A stretch of 48,278 nt of DNA, taken from contig CAJTVQ010000033.1 of NCBI GenBank assembly GCA_910579935.1, forward strand, positions 1-48,278, read 5' to 3'. Made by a program: the position numbers and the translations under genes. Positions 1 to 7,790 of this stretch are shown piece after piece. The stretch is from an uncultured Lachnospiraceae bacterium. Its GTDB lineage: Bacteria > Bacillota > Clostridia > Lachnospirales > Lachnospiraceae. The notes under the pieces are model-generated. The model worked only from the letters and a program-made list of their open reading frames with translations, was not told where the DNA came from and searched no databases. The first letter of the stretch is position 1; every line of letters begins with the position of its first letter.

Positions 1-53
1 TTTGTGAACTCATCCTGCGTCAAAGTGTAAAGTTATTTCTTAACAGTTCCTTA
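1..53. repeat. Right half of a MITE-like inverted-repeat element
   Basis: Bases 1-53 are identical to 36349-36401, the right half of the complete element at 36241-36401. The copy ends in CAGTTCC followed by TTA, as do the other two copies. The left half lies outside the window. No coding capacity. Confidence 0.85.
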
Positions 54-121
54 TTTACGAATAAAAAGAGAATTGGTAATATTGCCTTGTCCTATGTATC
101 AAGAAAAATATATTACCACAA

Positions 122-346
122 TTATAATGAATCTTCCGCATCTACCCACGTCTGCATACCACCATCAAGATACAGTGTTGCATATTCAAGTGGGTTGTCT
201 ATAGCCAAAGCATTAAAGGCACATTCGGAACATGGCGTTGTTTTTAATCCTTTTTCCGCTTTTCCACAGTCTATCCGTAAAACATATCCAGTTGTTACAT
301 CAATACAGTTATGGGGCATATTATATGCTGCATAAATAAATTTCAT
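122..346 (-). CDS. Small DUF6061-like protein
   Basis: This 74-residue protein starts with an MKFIYAAYN segment and has a C-terminal NPLEYATLYLDGG stretch, which resembles the DUF6061 family of small clostridial proteins often carried by mobile elements. Function is unknown. It has no signal peptide or membrane segment. There is no clear ribosome site before the ATG at 346, and the start touches an integrase fragment on the other strand, so the 5' end may have been cut or rearranged. The surrounding 1-645 region appears to be decayed mobile DNA. The family call rests on recognition of the C-terminal pattern only. Confidence 0.5.
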   Translation of the reverse strand: MKFIYAAYNMPHNCIDVTTGYVLRIDCGKAEKGLKTTPCSECAFNALAIDNPLEYATLYLDGGMQTWVDAEDSL

Positions 347-350
347 ATCT

Positions 351-482
351 TATGTAAAGGTATTACAGTACATCATGGGGCATGCAAATATAGCGGTCAC
401 TATGGAAGTATATAATCATATTACAGAATATGCGAGAATGGAAAAAGAAATATTGAAGATGGAAGATCTGATGGTGGTATAA
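351..482 (+). pseudogene. C-terminal fragment of a phage-type tyrosine integrase
   Basis: Reading from 351 to the stop at 480-482 gives about 43 residues matching the end of Tn916/phage-type integrases: VLQYIMGHANIAVTMEVYNH, where MGHANI is the conserved H-x-x-R-type box area and the Tyr of MEVYNH is the catalytic nucleophile position. The N-terminal part is absent; upstream bases belong to the DUF6061-like gene on the other strand. This is therefore the scar of a lost integrative element, oriented toward clpB. It is too short and too truncated to be active. Confidence 0.75.
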
Positions 483-645
483 GCCACATGACGTTATCTG
501 ATGAAATCAGATGCAAAGCCGTACCCCAATTTTTTCACAAATGGGGTATGAATGGGGTATAACACCCGTTATTTGGCATTTTACAGAAATTTTAGAACCC
601 GCAAACCCGCATAAACACTGGGGTTGCGAAAATTTACTGAAAATA
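483..645. other. Palindromes and direct repeats after the integrase scar
   Basis: This gene-free stretch holds a hairpin (ATCTGAT 496-502 with ATCAGAT 506-512), an inverted pair (TACCCCA 522-528 with TGGGGTA 542-548) and a direct repeat (ATGGGGTAT at 541-549 and 552-560). Such repeats beside the 3' end of a tyrosine integrase gene are typical of integrase arm-binding or attachment sequences. That role is inferred from position, and no exact core can be assigned. Confidence 0.4.
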
Positions 646-672
646 TTAGCACTCGCCTCTTGACACTGCTAA
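646..672 (+). promoter_or_regulatory. CIRCE-type HrcA operator of clpB
   Basis: TTAGCACTC (646-654), nine bases, then CACTGCTAA (664-672). The CIRCE consensus is TTAGCACTC-N9-GAGTGCTAA, so the left arm is perfect, the spacing is exact and the right arm has two mismatches. It overlaps the -35 box of the clpB promoter, as expected for repression by HrcA. Confidence 0.8.
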
Positions 673-688
673 CAACAAGTGTTATAGT
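660..688 (+). promoter_or_regulatory. SigA-type promoter of clpB
   Basis: A perfect -35 TTGACA (660-665) and a -10 TATAGT (683-688) are separated by 17 bases. The promoter lies 38 bases before the clpB start codon and is overlapped by the CIRCE-like operator. Confidence 0.8.
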
Positions 689-726
689 CATCATAGAACA
701 AAACAAAAAGCAAAGGAGGCAGTATC

Positions 727-3339
727 ATGAACATTTCAAAATTCACGCAAAAATCCATGCAGGCGGTAGAGAAATGCGAGAAACTGGCATACGAATACGG
801 CAATCAGGAAATCGAGCAGGAACATCTGCTTTACAGCCTTCTGGTGATAGAGGACAGTCTGATTTTAAAATTGATCGAGAAAATGGAGATTCATAAGGAA
901 CATTTCCTGAATCGGGCGGAAGCCGCGCTGCAGAAGAGGGTAAAAGTGCAGGGAGGGCAGGTCTATGTAGGCAAGGACCTGAACAAAGTCCTGATCAGTG
1001 CGGAAGACGAGGCAAAGCAGCTGGGAGATGAATATGTATCTGTAGAGCATTTGTTTTTATCCATGATGAAATACCCGAACCGGGAGCTAAAAGAAATTTT
1101 CCGGGAATACGGTATTACAAGGGAGCGTTTTCTGCAGGTGCTTTCCACGGTGAGAGGAAATCAGAGAGTCACTTCCGACAATCCGGAAGCGACGTATGAC
1201 ACGCTGGAGAAATACGGACAGGAACTGGTAGAGAAGGCAAGGAACCAAAAGTTAGATCCGGTCATCGGCAGGGACGGTGAAATCCGCAATGTCATCCGGA
1301 TTCTGTCAAGAAAGACCAAGAATAATCCGGTGCTGATCGGAGAGCCCGGTGTGGGGAAGACGGCAGTAGTGGAAGGGCTGGCACAGCGTATCGTGCGCGG
1401 GGATGTGCCGCAGGGACTGAAAGACAAAAAAATATTTGCGCTGGACATGGGGGCGCTTGTGGCAGGGGCGAAATACCGAGGTGAATTTGAGGAACGTCTG
1501 AAAGCGGTGTTGGAGGATGTAAAGAACAGTGACGGTCAGATCATCCTGTTTATTGACGAACTGCATACCATCGTAGGCGCGGGCAAAACGGACGGCGCAC
1601 TGGATGCGGGAAATATGTTAAAACCCATGCTGGCAAGGGGTGAACTGCACTGTATCGGCGCCACTACCTTAGACGAGTACCGGCAGTATATCGAAAAGGA
1701 CGCTGCTTTGGAGCGGAGATTCCAGCCGGTTATGGTGGAGGAGCCTACGGTGGAGGATACCATTTCCATTTTAAGGGGATTAAAAGAAAGATATGAAGTA
1801 TACCACGGGGTGAAAATCATGGATAACGCGCTGGTCAGTGCGGCGACCCTGTCCAACCGTTATATTTCCGACCGTTTCCTGCCGGATAAGGCGATTGATT
1901 TGGTGGATGAAGCCTGTGCGTTAATTAAGACGGAACTTGATTCCATGCCTACGGAACTGGATGAACTGCAGCGCAAGATCATGCAGATGGAAATAGAAGA
2001 AGCGGCGCTGAAAAAAGAAGATGACAGGCTGAGTCAGGAGCGTTTGGCGGCGCTGCAGAGAGAACTGGCGGAACACAAAGAGGAATTCAATAACCGGAAA
2101 GCCCAGTGGGACAATGAAAAGGCATCCGTGGATAAACTTTCCAGACTGCGGGAACAGATAGACACCATCAACAGTCAGATTCAGATTGCCCAAAGAGAGG
2201 GCGATTTGGAGAAAGCGGCGGAACTTAGTTACGGGAAACTGCCTGCACTGAAAAAACAGTTGGAAATCGAGGAAGAGAAAACAAGAAGCGGAAATCTGTC
2301 CCTGGTGCATGAAAGTGTCAGCGATGAGGAAATTGCAAAAATTATTTCCAGATGGACAGGGATTCCGGTGGCGAAGCTGACGGAAAGCGAGAGGAATAAG
2401 ACGCTGCATCTGGATGAGGAACTCCATAAGCGGGTCATCGGTCAGGATGAAGGCGTGACCAAGGTGACGGAAGCAATCATCCGTTCCAAAGCGGGTATCA
2501 AAGACCCGACCAAGCCAATCGGCTCCTTCCTGTTTTTGGGGCCTACCGGCGTGGGTAAGACAGAACTGGCCAAGGCGCTGGCGGCATCCTTATTCGACGA
2601 TGAAAATAATATGGTACGCATTGACATGAGTGAGTATATGGAGAAGTATTCCGTTTCCAGACTGATCGGAGCGCCTCCGGGATATGTGGGATATGAGGAA
2701 GGCGGCCAGCTGACGGAGGCCGTGCGCAGAAAACCCTATTCCGTTGTGTTATTTGACGAAATAGAAAAAGCCCATCCCGATGTGTTCAACGTACTGCTGC
2801 AGGTACTGGACGACGGGAGGATAACGGATTCCCAGGGACGGACGGTAGACTTTAAAAACACGATTCTGATCATGACATCCAATATCGGAGCGGGATATCT
2901 GCTGGAAGGCATTGGAACGGACGGGAGTATTAAGGAAGAGGCGGAAAAGCAGGTGATGGAAGAACTGCGCGCCCATTTCCGGCCGGAGTTTTTAAACCGT
3001 TTGGACGAAACGATTTTGTTTAAGCCGCTGACCAAAGAGAACATCGGCGGAATCATCCACTTGATCGTGGCGGATTTAAACAGACGGCTGGCGGACCGGG
3101 AGCTGACGATCGGGCTTTCGCCGGAAGCGGAAGCGTTTATAGTGGACAACGCCTATGATCCGGTATACGGTGCGCGTCCGCTGAAGCGCTACATTCAGAA
3201 ATATGTGGAAACGCTGTCGGCAAAATTGATTCTTGCGGATGCGGTAGGCGCAAAGGATGTGATAGAAATCGTACTGGAGAACGGGGAGTTGTCGGCAAAG
3301 CGTAAAGAAACATTGACAGAGGCTGATGACAGGCATTAA
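727..3339 (+). CDS. clpB: ATP-dependent disaggregase ClpB
   Basis: Hexameric AAA+ chaperone that threads aggregated proteins through its central pore, working with DnaK in the cytoplasm. The 870-residue length is normal. Domains in order: Clp N-terminal repeat domain (about 1-150), first AAA+ module with Walker A GEPGVGKT (205-212) and a DELH Walker B, the coiled-coil middle domain (about 410-525) that separates ClpB from ClpA/ClpC, and the second AAA+ module with Walker A GPTGVGKT (605-612) and a C-terminal small domain. The ATG at 727 follows AGGAGG (714-719) by 7 bases. The gene stands alone behind a SigA promoter overlapped by a CIRCE operator, so heat-shock control by HrcA is likely. Confidence 0.97.
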   Translation: MNISKFTQKSMQAVEKCEKLAYEYGNQEIEQEHLLYSLLVIEDSLILKLIEKMEIHKEHFLNRAEAALQKRVKVQGGQVYVGKDLNKVLISAEDEAKQLGDEYVSVEHLFLSMMKYPNRELKEIFREYGITRERFLQVLSTVRGNQRVTSDNPEATYDTLEKYGQELVEKARNQKLDPVIGRDGEIRNVIRILSRKTKNNPVLIGEPGVGKTAVVEGLAQRIVRGDVPQGLKDKKIFALDMGALVAGAKYRGEFEERLKAVLEDVKNSDGQIILFIDELHTIVGAGKTDGALDAGNMLKPMLARGELHCIGATTLDEYRQYIEKDAALERRFQPVMVEEPTVEDTISILRGLKERYEVYHGVKIMDNALVSAATLSNRYISDRFLPDKAIDLVDEACALIKTELDSMPTELDELQRKIMQMEIEEAALKKEDDRLSQERLAALQRELAEHKEEFNNRKAQWDNEKASVDKLSRLREQIDTINSQIQIAQREGDLEKAAELSYGKLPALKKQLEIEEEKTRSGNLSLVHESVSDEEIAKIISRWTGIPVAKLTESERNKTLHLDEELHKRVIGQDEGVTKVTEAIIRSKAGIKDPTKPIGSFLFLGPTGVGKTELAKALAASLFDDENNMVRIDMSEYMEKYSVSRLIGAPPGYVGYEEGGQLTEAVRRKPYSVVLFDEIEKAHPDVFNVLLQVLDDGRITDSQGRTVDFKNTILIMTSNIGAGYLLEGIGTDGSIKEEAEKQVMEELRAHFRPEFLNRLDETILFKPLTKENIGGIIHLIVADLNRRLADRELTIGLSPEAEAFIVDNAYDPVYGARPLKRYIQKYVETLSAKLILADAVGAKDVIEIVLENGELSAKRKETLTEADDRH

Positions 3340-3403
3340 ACTGAAAACAGATTAAGGCGTGGGGCGTGTTTGAAGATAAACAGGCTGACAGGAAGGAGAA
3401 AGT

Positions 3404-3577
3404 ATGATACCAAAGGATCCGGTGATACTGCTAAGTTTTGTAAATTTAAAACTCCGTGATTATTACGACAGTCTGGAAGCGATGTGCGAAGACATGGAAT
3501 TAGACAGCGGGGAGATTACCAAAAAGCTGGAAGCCATGGATTACCATTATGATAAGGAGAAAAACCAATTTGTCTGA
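3404..3577 (+). CDS. DUF4250 family small protein
   Basis: A 57-residue protein beginning MIPKDPVILLSFVNLKLRD and ending YDKEKNQFV, the full-length pattern of DUF4250, a small clostridial family of unknown function. It is acidic, probably helical, with no membrane segment or signal. The ATG at 3404 is preceded by AGGAGAAAG. The last 29 bases overlap the longest reading of the next gene in another frame, so the two are probably translated together. Confidence 0.88.
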   Translation: MIPKDPVILLSFVNLKLRDYYDSLEAMCEDMELDSGEITKKLEAMDYHYDKEKNQFV

Positions 3578-5177
3578 ACAGATACAAGCAACGGTGATAT
3601 GCAAAACGGAGGGAATACGGTACGAATTGCGGCATGATACCGGAAATACGTTACTGGAATCGATGAGAGAGGGAACAGTTGTGTTGCCCTCTCTTTGCGG
3701 CGGAATGGGAAAATGCGGCAGATGTATTGTGAAGTTTCAGGGTTATGCACCGCTTCCGACCCAGACCGAGCGTCTGATAATAGAGCCGGAGAAGATTCGG
3801 GCCGGATACAGGCTGGCATGTATGGCACGGCCGAAGCGGGAATGTATAGTGGAAGCGGATTTTGTGGGGAATAGGGCTGAAGAAGAGCAGAGCCTGCACG
3901 TATTGACCGGTTATTATGGGGCAGATAAAGAGCGGCGGATGGAGACGTGCATAGACGATATACGGGCTGCGGCAGGAAGGCAGGACGGTGTGCCGGAGAA
4001 AACGGATGACAGAACGTTTGCAGCCGCCGATATCGGTACGACCACAATTGCCATGCAGTTACTGGAAACGGATTCAGGGCGTATACTGGATACGTTTACC
4101 TGTCTGAATCCCCAGCGCAGTTACGGTATGGACGTAATTTCGCGTATAAGGGCAGCGGATGAAGGGCAGGGAGACATACTGCGGAAACTGGTCAGGGATG
4201 TGCTGTCTGCCGGATGGGAACAGCTGAAAAAGAGTGCGGAAAATCAGGGAGTTCGGGAACCGGAATTTTTAAGCATTGCCTGCAATACGGCGATGGGGCA
4301 TATTTTTATGGGGTATCCGGCAGGAAACTTGGGAAAGAGTCCTTTTCTTCCGGTCAGCATTAAAACGGCAGCCGTGGAATGGAACGGGATTCGTGCGGCG
4401 CTGGCGCCGGGCATATCCGCATTCGTCGGCGGGGATATTCTGGCGGGTCTGTATGCCTGCGGACTCTGCCGTCCGGTTTCCTGGTCATGTGCGCAAAACG
4501 GTGTGGGAGGCAGGGAGGACAGTGCCGCAGAAGATGACGCGGCGTGGCTGTTTATGGATTTGGGAACCAATGCGGAGATGGTAATGGGAACCGGCAGCCG
4601 TGCGGCAGCCACCGCGGCGGCTGCCGGTTCCGCTTTTGAAGGAAGGGGAAAGGATGGGACGGCCGGTTCGGAGCGGCTCCGTGTGGTCGCATATTTGCTG
4701 GAAAAAGGAATCGTGGATGAAACCGGACTGCTTGCAGAGCCTTATTTTGAAACAGGGATTGCGGTGCAGGCCGGAGAGGGAAGGAATTCTGTTTTTATTA
4801 CACAGGAGGACATCCGGGATATCCAGATGGCCAAGGCAGCCGTCAGGTCGGGAATCCATTTTCTGATGAAGAAGATGGACATACAGGATTACGGAAGGAT
4901 AAATAAAGTGTATATGGCCGGCGGCATGGGATTTTATCTGGACAAAAGGTCGGCGGTGCGGACGGGACTGCTGCCGGCGGAATTGGAAGAACGGATCGAA
5001 ACGGTCGGAAATGCCGCCCTTGCCGGAGCCGCGCTTTTTGGCAGGAAAGGATGGGAGGAAAGCAGCAGGGAAATGGAAGCCTTTGCAGATGTCGTAAATG
5101 CCTTTAATATGGCGGAACTTGCGGAATTTGAGGAGGTTTACATCGGATATATGAATTTCGATTGTAAGATACTATAG
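3549..5177 (+). CDS. RACE-like ASKHA protein with [2Fe-2S] ferredoxin domain (DUF4445)
   Basis: Resembles reductive activators of corrinoid enzymes, which use ATP and an iron-sulfur cluster to re-reduce inactive cob(II)alamin in methyltransferases. The N-terminus is a plant-type ferredoxin domain with Cys50, Cys56, Cys59 and Cys91 (motif CGGMGKCGRC plus a later Cys). An ASKHA/DUF4445 ATPase part follows, with DIGTTT near residue 159 and DLGTNAEM in the second lobe. As drawn it has 542 residues and starts at an ATG that lacks a ribosome site and overlaps the DUF4250 gene by 29 bases. A TTG at 3570 with AAGGAG (3554-3559) ten bases upstream, giving 535 residues, is a good alternative start. No corrinoid protein or methyltransferase gene lies nearby, so the partner is unknown. 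Confidence 0.85.
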   Translation: MIRRKTNLSEQIQATVICKTEGIRYELRHDTGNTLLESMREGTVVLPSLCGGMGKCGRCIVKFQGYAPLPTQTERLIIEPEKIRAGYRLACMARPKRECIVEADFVGNRAEEEQSLHVLTGYYGADKERRMETCIDDIRAAAGRQDGVPEKTDDRTFAAADIGTTTIAMQLLETDSGRILDTFTCLNPQRSYGMDVISRIRAADEGQGDILRKLVRDVLSAGWEQLKKSAENQGVREPEFLSIACNTAMGHIFMGYPAGNLGKSPFLPVSIKTAAVEWNGIRAALAPGISAFVGGDILAGLYACGLCRPVSWSCAQNGVGGREDSAAEDDAAWLFMDLGTNAEMVMGTGSRAAATAAAAGSAFEGRGKDGTAGSERLRVVAYLLEKGIVDETGLLAEPYFETGIAVQAGEGRNSVFITQEDIRDIQMAKAAVRSGIHFLMKKMDIQDYGRINKVYMAGGMGFYLDKRSAVRTGLLPAELEERIETVGNAALAGAALFGRKGWEESSREMEAFADVVNAFNMAELAEFEEVYIGYMNFDCKIL

Positions 5178-5190
5178 GAAATGATATAAT
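5162..5190 (+). promoter_or_regulatory. Putative promoter for the DUF1576 gene
   Basis: TTGTAA (5162-5167), 17 bases, then TATAAT (5185-5190) preceded by TG at the extended -10 position (5182-5183). It straddles the end of the RACE gene and lies about 50 bases before the next start codon. Confidence 0.55.
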
Positions 5191-5241
5191 TTACCTGCTT
5201 TAACAGCAGTTAGGAACGGAAATCAGAAAGGAGCATACTTT

Positions 5242-6510
5242 ATGCCAAAAGGGCTGAAGCGTATAGAAGGAAAGGAACTGAAATATTTCAGTCTGTTTTC
5301 GTTGTTTCTTTTTTTGCTGGCCGCAGCGGCAGGAGCATCGGACAGTCTGGCAGGAGGGCTTTTGAAGATCATTCTTTCAAGAGATGCTCTGATAACGGAT
5401 TATTTTGAACTGGTAGGTTATGGAGCGGCATTTTTAAACTGTGCGCTGGTGTTTGCGCTGGCGGTCGGGCTGGTGCTTTTGGAAAAGATTCCGTTTACGG
5501 GACTTACCATGGCGGCGCTGTTTATGAATGCCGGTTATGCACTGTGGGGAAAAAATCTGCTGAACATTATTCCGGTTTTCTTAGGTACGGCAGTTTATGC
5601 CAGGGTGCATAAAGCGAAGCTGAGCCGCTATATTTATACGGCGCTGTTCGGAACCTGCCTGGCGCCGCTGATCACGGAGCTGATTTTTCTGCTTCCCTTC
5701 GGCCAGCCATGGAATCTGTTTATTTCTGCCGGAACAGGCATTCTGATAGGTTTTGTACTCCCGCCGTTATCCGTACATGCGGCATCCATGCATATGGGAT
5801 ATAACCTGCTGAATGTGGGGTTTTCAGGCGGTATCCTTGCCTTTGTCATCGTCTGTATCCTGCGTTCCTTCGGCATGGAGAGCGCACAGGTGCTGATATG
5901 GAGAGAAGGAAGGAACGGCTGGGTAGTGGCAGGGCTGCTTATATATTTTGCCCTGGCGGTATGGCTGGGATTTTTTATAAATCATAAAGAGTTAAAAGGC
6001 TTGTTTAAGATTATGCGCCATCCCGGAAGGGCGGTGGCAGATTTTGTATTGATGGACGGGCCGGGAGCAACGCTGATGAACATGGGGCTGGTCGGAATCG
6101 TCTGTGTGATATATATTTTACTGATTCAGGGCGATTTTTCCGGTCCGGTGGTCGGAGGTATCCTGTCGGTGTTTGGTTTTGCCGCTTTCGGCGTACATAT
6201 CAGGAATTATCTTCCGGTGCTCGGAGGAGTTTATCTGTCCACGCTGTTGACCGTATATAAACCGGATACGCCGGGAATCCAGCTGGCGGCGCTGTTTGCA
6301 GCGGGACTTTCCCCGATTGCCGGACAGTTCGGCATTCTGGCCGGACTGATAGCCGGATTTCTTCACGCGGTGATCGTGATGTGTACGGGAGATATGTACG
6401 GAGGTCTGAATTTGTATAACAATGGTTTCAGTGCAGGCTGGGTGGCGATTTTTATGGTGCCCCTGGTAGAAAGTTTTATGAAGCGGCATAAAGAGAGAAA
6501 GAGGAAATAA
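5242..6510 (+). CDS. DUF1576 multi-pass membrane protein
   Basis: A 422-residue, very hydrophobic protein with roughly ten or more predicted membrane spans, beginning after a short basic N-terminus and ending in a basic KRHKERKRK tail that should face the cytoplasm. The sequence matches DUF1576, a clostridial integral membrane family of unknown function; a transport role is a guess from topology only. The ATG at 5242 follows AAAGGAG. The next gene starts five bases after the stop, so the two form a pair. A likely promoter lies just upstream. Confidence 0.85.
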   Translation: MPKGLKRIEGKELKYFSLFSLFLFLLAAAAGASDSLAGGLLKIILSRDALITDYFELVGYGAAFLNCALVFALAVGLVLLEKIPFTGLTMAALFMNAGYALWGKNLLNIIPVFLGTAVYARVHKAKLSRYIYTALFGTCLAPLITELIFLLPFGQPWNLFISAGTGILIGFVLPPLSVHAASMHMGYNLLNVGFSGGILAFVIVCILRSFGMESAQVLIWREGRNGWVVAGLLIYFALAVWLGFFINHKELKGLFKIMRHPGRAVADFVLMDGPGATLMNMGLVGIVCVIYILLIQGDFSGPVVGGILSVFGFAAFGVHIRNYLPVLGGVYLSTLLTVYKPDTPGIQLAALFAAGLSPIAGQFGILAGLIAGFLHAVIVMCTGDMYGGLNLYNNGFSAGWVAIFMVPLVESFMKRHKERKRK

Positions 6511-6515
6511 TAGAG

Positions 6516-6866
6516 ATGGTTCACGAGGAAAAAAAGGTTGCGAAAATCGTAGAAGAGCTGACGGTGTATTTTTTTGCATTGGGAGCGGATACGATAGAAT
6601 CAAAAATACACAGGGAAGGAAAACAGGTGGTCATATCTTTTCTGGCTAATTACCGTCCGGAGTACAAAGAACGGCTGCATCATTTGGATGAATATCTGAA
6701 CGGACCAAAAAACGACGGGATCGAGGATGTGTACTGGGAACTTGCAGGCAGCGGCGATCCGGGTGAGACAAGCCAGCTGCTGCTGGTGGGAATGATGATC
6801 GACAAAGCCAATATACGGCTGGAAGACGGATATGTGCTGATGGAACTGTACAAGGAACAGGAATGA
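6516..6866 (+). CDS. Conserved hypothetical protein paired with DUF1576
   Basis: A 116-residue acidic soluble protein that I cannot assign to a named family. It has no signal peptide, membrane segment or cysteine cluster. Alternating charged and hydrophobic stretches (VISFLANYRPEY, LLLVGMMIDKANI) suggest a compact alpha/beta fold. It starts five bases after the DUF1576 stop, so a role linked to that membrane protein is likely but unproven. The short GAGA stretch before the ATG is a weak ribosome site, consistent with translational coupling. Confidence 0.75.
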   Translation: MVHEEKKVAKIVEELTVYFFALGADTIESKIHREGKQVVISFLANYRPEYKERLHHLDEYLNGPKNDGIEDVYWELAGSGDPGETSQLLLVGMMIDKANIRLEDGYVLMELYKEQE

Positions 6867-6961
6867 GCGCTGCGGATGGGCATACCGGCAGTTTTTAAGG
6901 ACTATGTTTAGGCGGCGGCGCATATATTGAACAAAAGGAAACGGGTAAGGGAAGCCGGAAC

Positions 6962-7255
6962 ATGAATCGGAATCGGAAAATTTTGTCCTGTATTGCCCTT
7001 GTTATATTGCTGGCAGCTGTCTTCGCGGTGGGATATTTTCATCAGGAGAGGGTGGAAGCCATGGGGAAAAGTCTGGAGGAGGGAGATAAAAAGAAGATCG
7101 CGCTGACCTTTGATGACGGCCCCCATCCCCATTATACGGAACAGCTGCTGGACGGATTGAAGAAACGTGGAGTAAAGGCCACGTTTTTTGTGACGGGAGA
7201 ACATGCGGAAAAGCATCCGGAAGTGATCAGGCGGATGAGTGAGGAAGGTGATTGA
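6962..7255 (+). pseudogene. Polysaccharide deacetylase, 5' part (split by the element)
   Basis: The N-terminal 95 codons of a NodB-type polysaccharide deacetylase: a membrane anchor (about 7-25), a short linker and catalytic motif 1 TFDDGPHP (49-56). From codon 96 on the sequence is element DNA, giving a stop at 7253-7255 after Gly-Asp. Motifs 2-5 lie at 18071-18466. Joining codons 1-95 to the codon at 18071 gives a continuous 226-residue enzyme with the natural junction EEGHLIGNH. The truncated product lacks the metal-binding histidines and should be inactive. The family removes acetyl groups from peptidoglycan or other surface glycans; the membrane anchor suggests action outside the cell membrane. 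Confidence 0.9.
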
Positions 7256-7272
7256 GTTATAATAATGACAAA
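7247..7272 (+). other. Left attachment site (GG core and P' arm)
   Basis: The core GG (7247-7248) is the first two bases of glycine codon 96 of the deacetylase. Read inward from the core, the complement of 7249-7272 matches the right-end arm read outward (18070 down to 18047) at 18 of 24 positions. This symmetry about a two-base core is what large serine recombinases need in attP. Confidence 0.75.
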
Positions 7273-7596
7273 GATTATCAAATGTTCCACGGTTACTTTG
7301 GAACCGGATATATTGCAACTGCTTTTACTGCGAAAGATAGTTGGCAGATTTTTTTTTACACTTCTTTTACTTCTTTATCTTACATGGGCAAAGATACCAT
7401 GTATGAAATCCCCTTTATAAAATTTGCAAATGATGCTGAAAAAAATGCGATGTATTCCCAAACCAAAAATACAGGAAAATTTTATGGTAAACTGTCTTCA
7501 ATGGAAGTAGAAGATAAGTGGGACGGGTATTCCGTAGCAGGGATGAGAAACGGGATAACAGAGGCAAAGGGGACTGGAGGGAGGAGGTTTCGATGA
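7252..7596 (+). CDS. Unrecognised element-end protein
   Basis: A 114-codon frame opening with a TTG at 7252 that overlaps the stop codon of the truncated deacetylase (bases TTGA). The host-derived GAGGAAGG just before it could serve as ribosome site, so translation may be coupled to the broken host gene. An ATG at 7282 is a shorter alternative. The protein is rich in aromatic residues (MFHGYFGTGY, WQIFFYTSF) and I do not recognise it. The region is more AT-rich than its neighbours, which suggests a different origin. It could be a real product of the element or a fragment of a longer gene. Confidence 0.4.
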   Translation: MSYNNDKDYQMFHGYFGTGYIATAFTAKDSWQIFFYTSFTSLSYMGKDTMYEIPFIKFANDAEKNAMYSQTKNTGKFYGKLSSMEVEDKWDGYSVAGMRNGITEAKGTGGRRFR

Positions 7597-7790
7597 AGCA
7601 GGAAGGGCTGGAAGCTCTCTTTGATTTCCATCGCTTTTGGAAAAATGTCCGTTTGGAGGCACTGGCGGAAGAAACCATGAAACGGTATTGTCTGGAATTA
7701 TCGGACGAGGAGCTGGCTTATGTCAGTGCAGCGGGGGAAACAGATCCCGCCCCAAATCTGTTTTGGGGGGAGGACGGCGGCGATGGCTGA
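7593..7790 (+). CDS. Leader-like 65-residue protein of the signalling operon
   Basis: First strong gene of the cargo operon. The ATG at 7593 follows a run containing GGAGG. The N-terminal half is an amphipathic helix (EALFDFHRFWKNVRLEAL). It is followed by LSDEELAYVSAAGE, which looks like the end of RiPP leader peptides (LSDEEL..V.GG), and then a short acidic tail (DPAPNLFWGEDGGDG). There is no cysteine-rich core and no maturation enzyme in the element, so a RiPP role is not supported by context. Its stop overlaps the sigma factor start by 8 bases, so it is more likely a small regulator co-produced with the sigma factor. Function unknown. Confidence 0.7.
   Translation: MKQEGLEALFDFHRFWKNVRLEALAEETMKRYCLELSDEELAYVSAAGETDPAPNLFWGEDGGDG

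Noticed and set aside
48..620. CRISPR array or tRNA gene in the repeat-rich left edge
   Set aside because: Repeats are few, short and unevenly spaced, and no cloverleaf could be formed.
7593..7790. RiPP biosynthetic cluster
   Set aside because: Only the leader-like ending supports it; no maturase, peptidase or dedicated exporter is present in the element.
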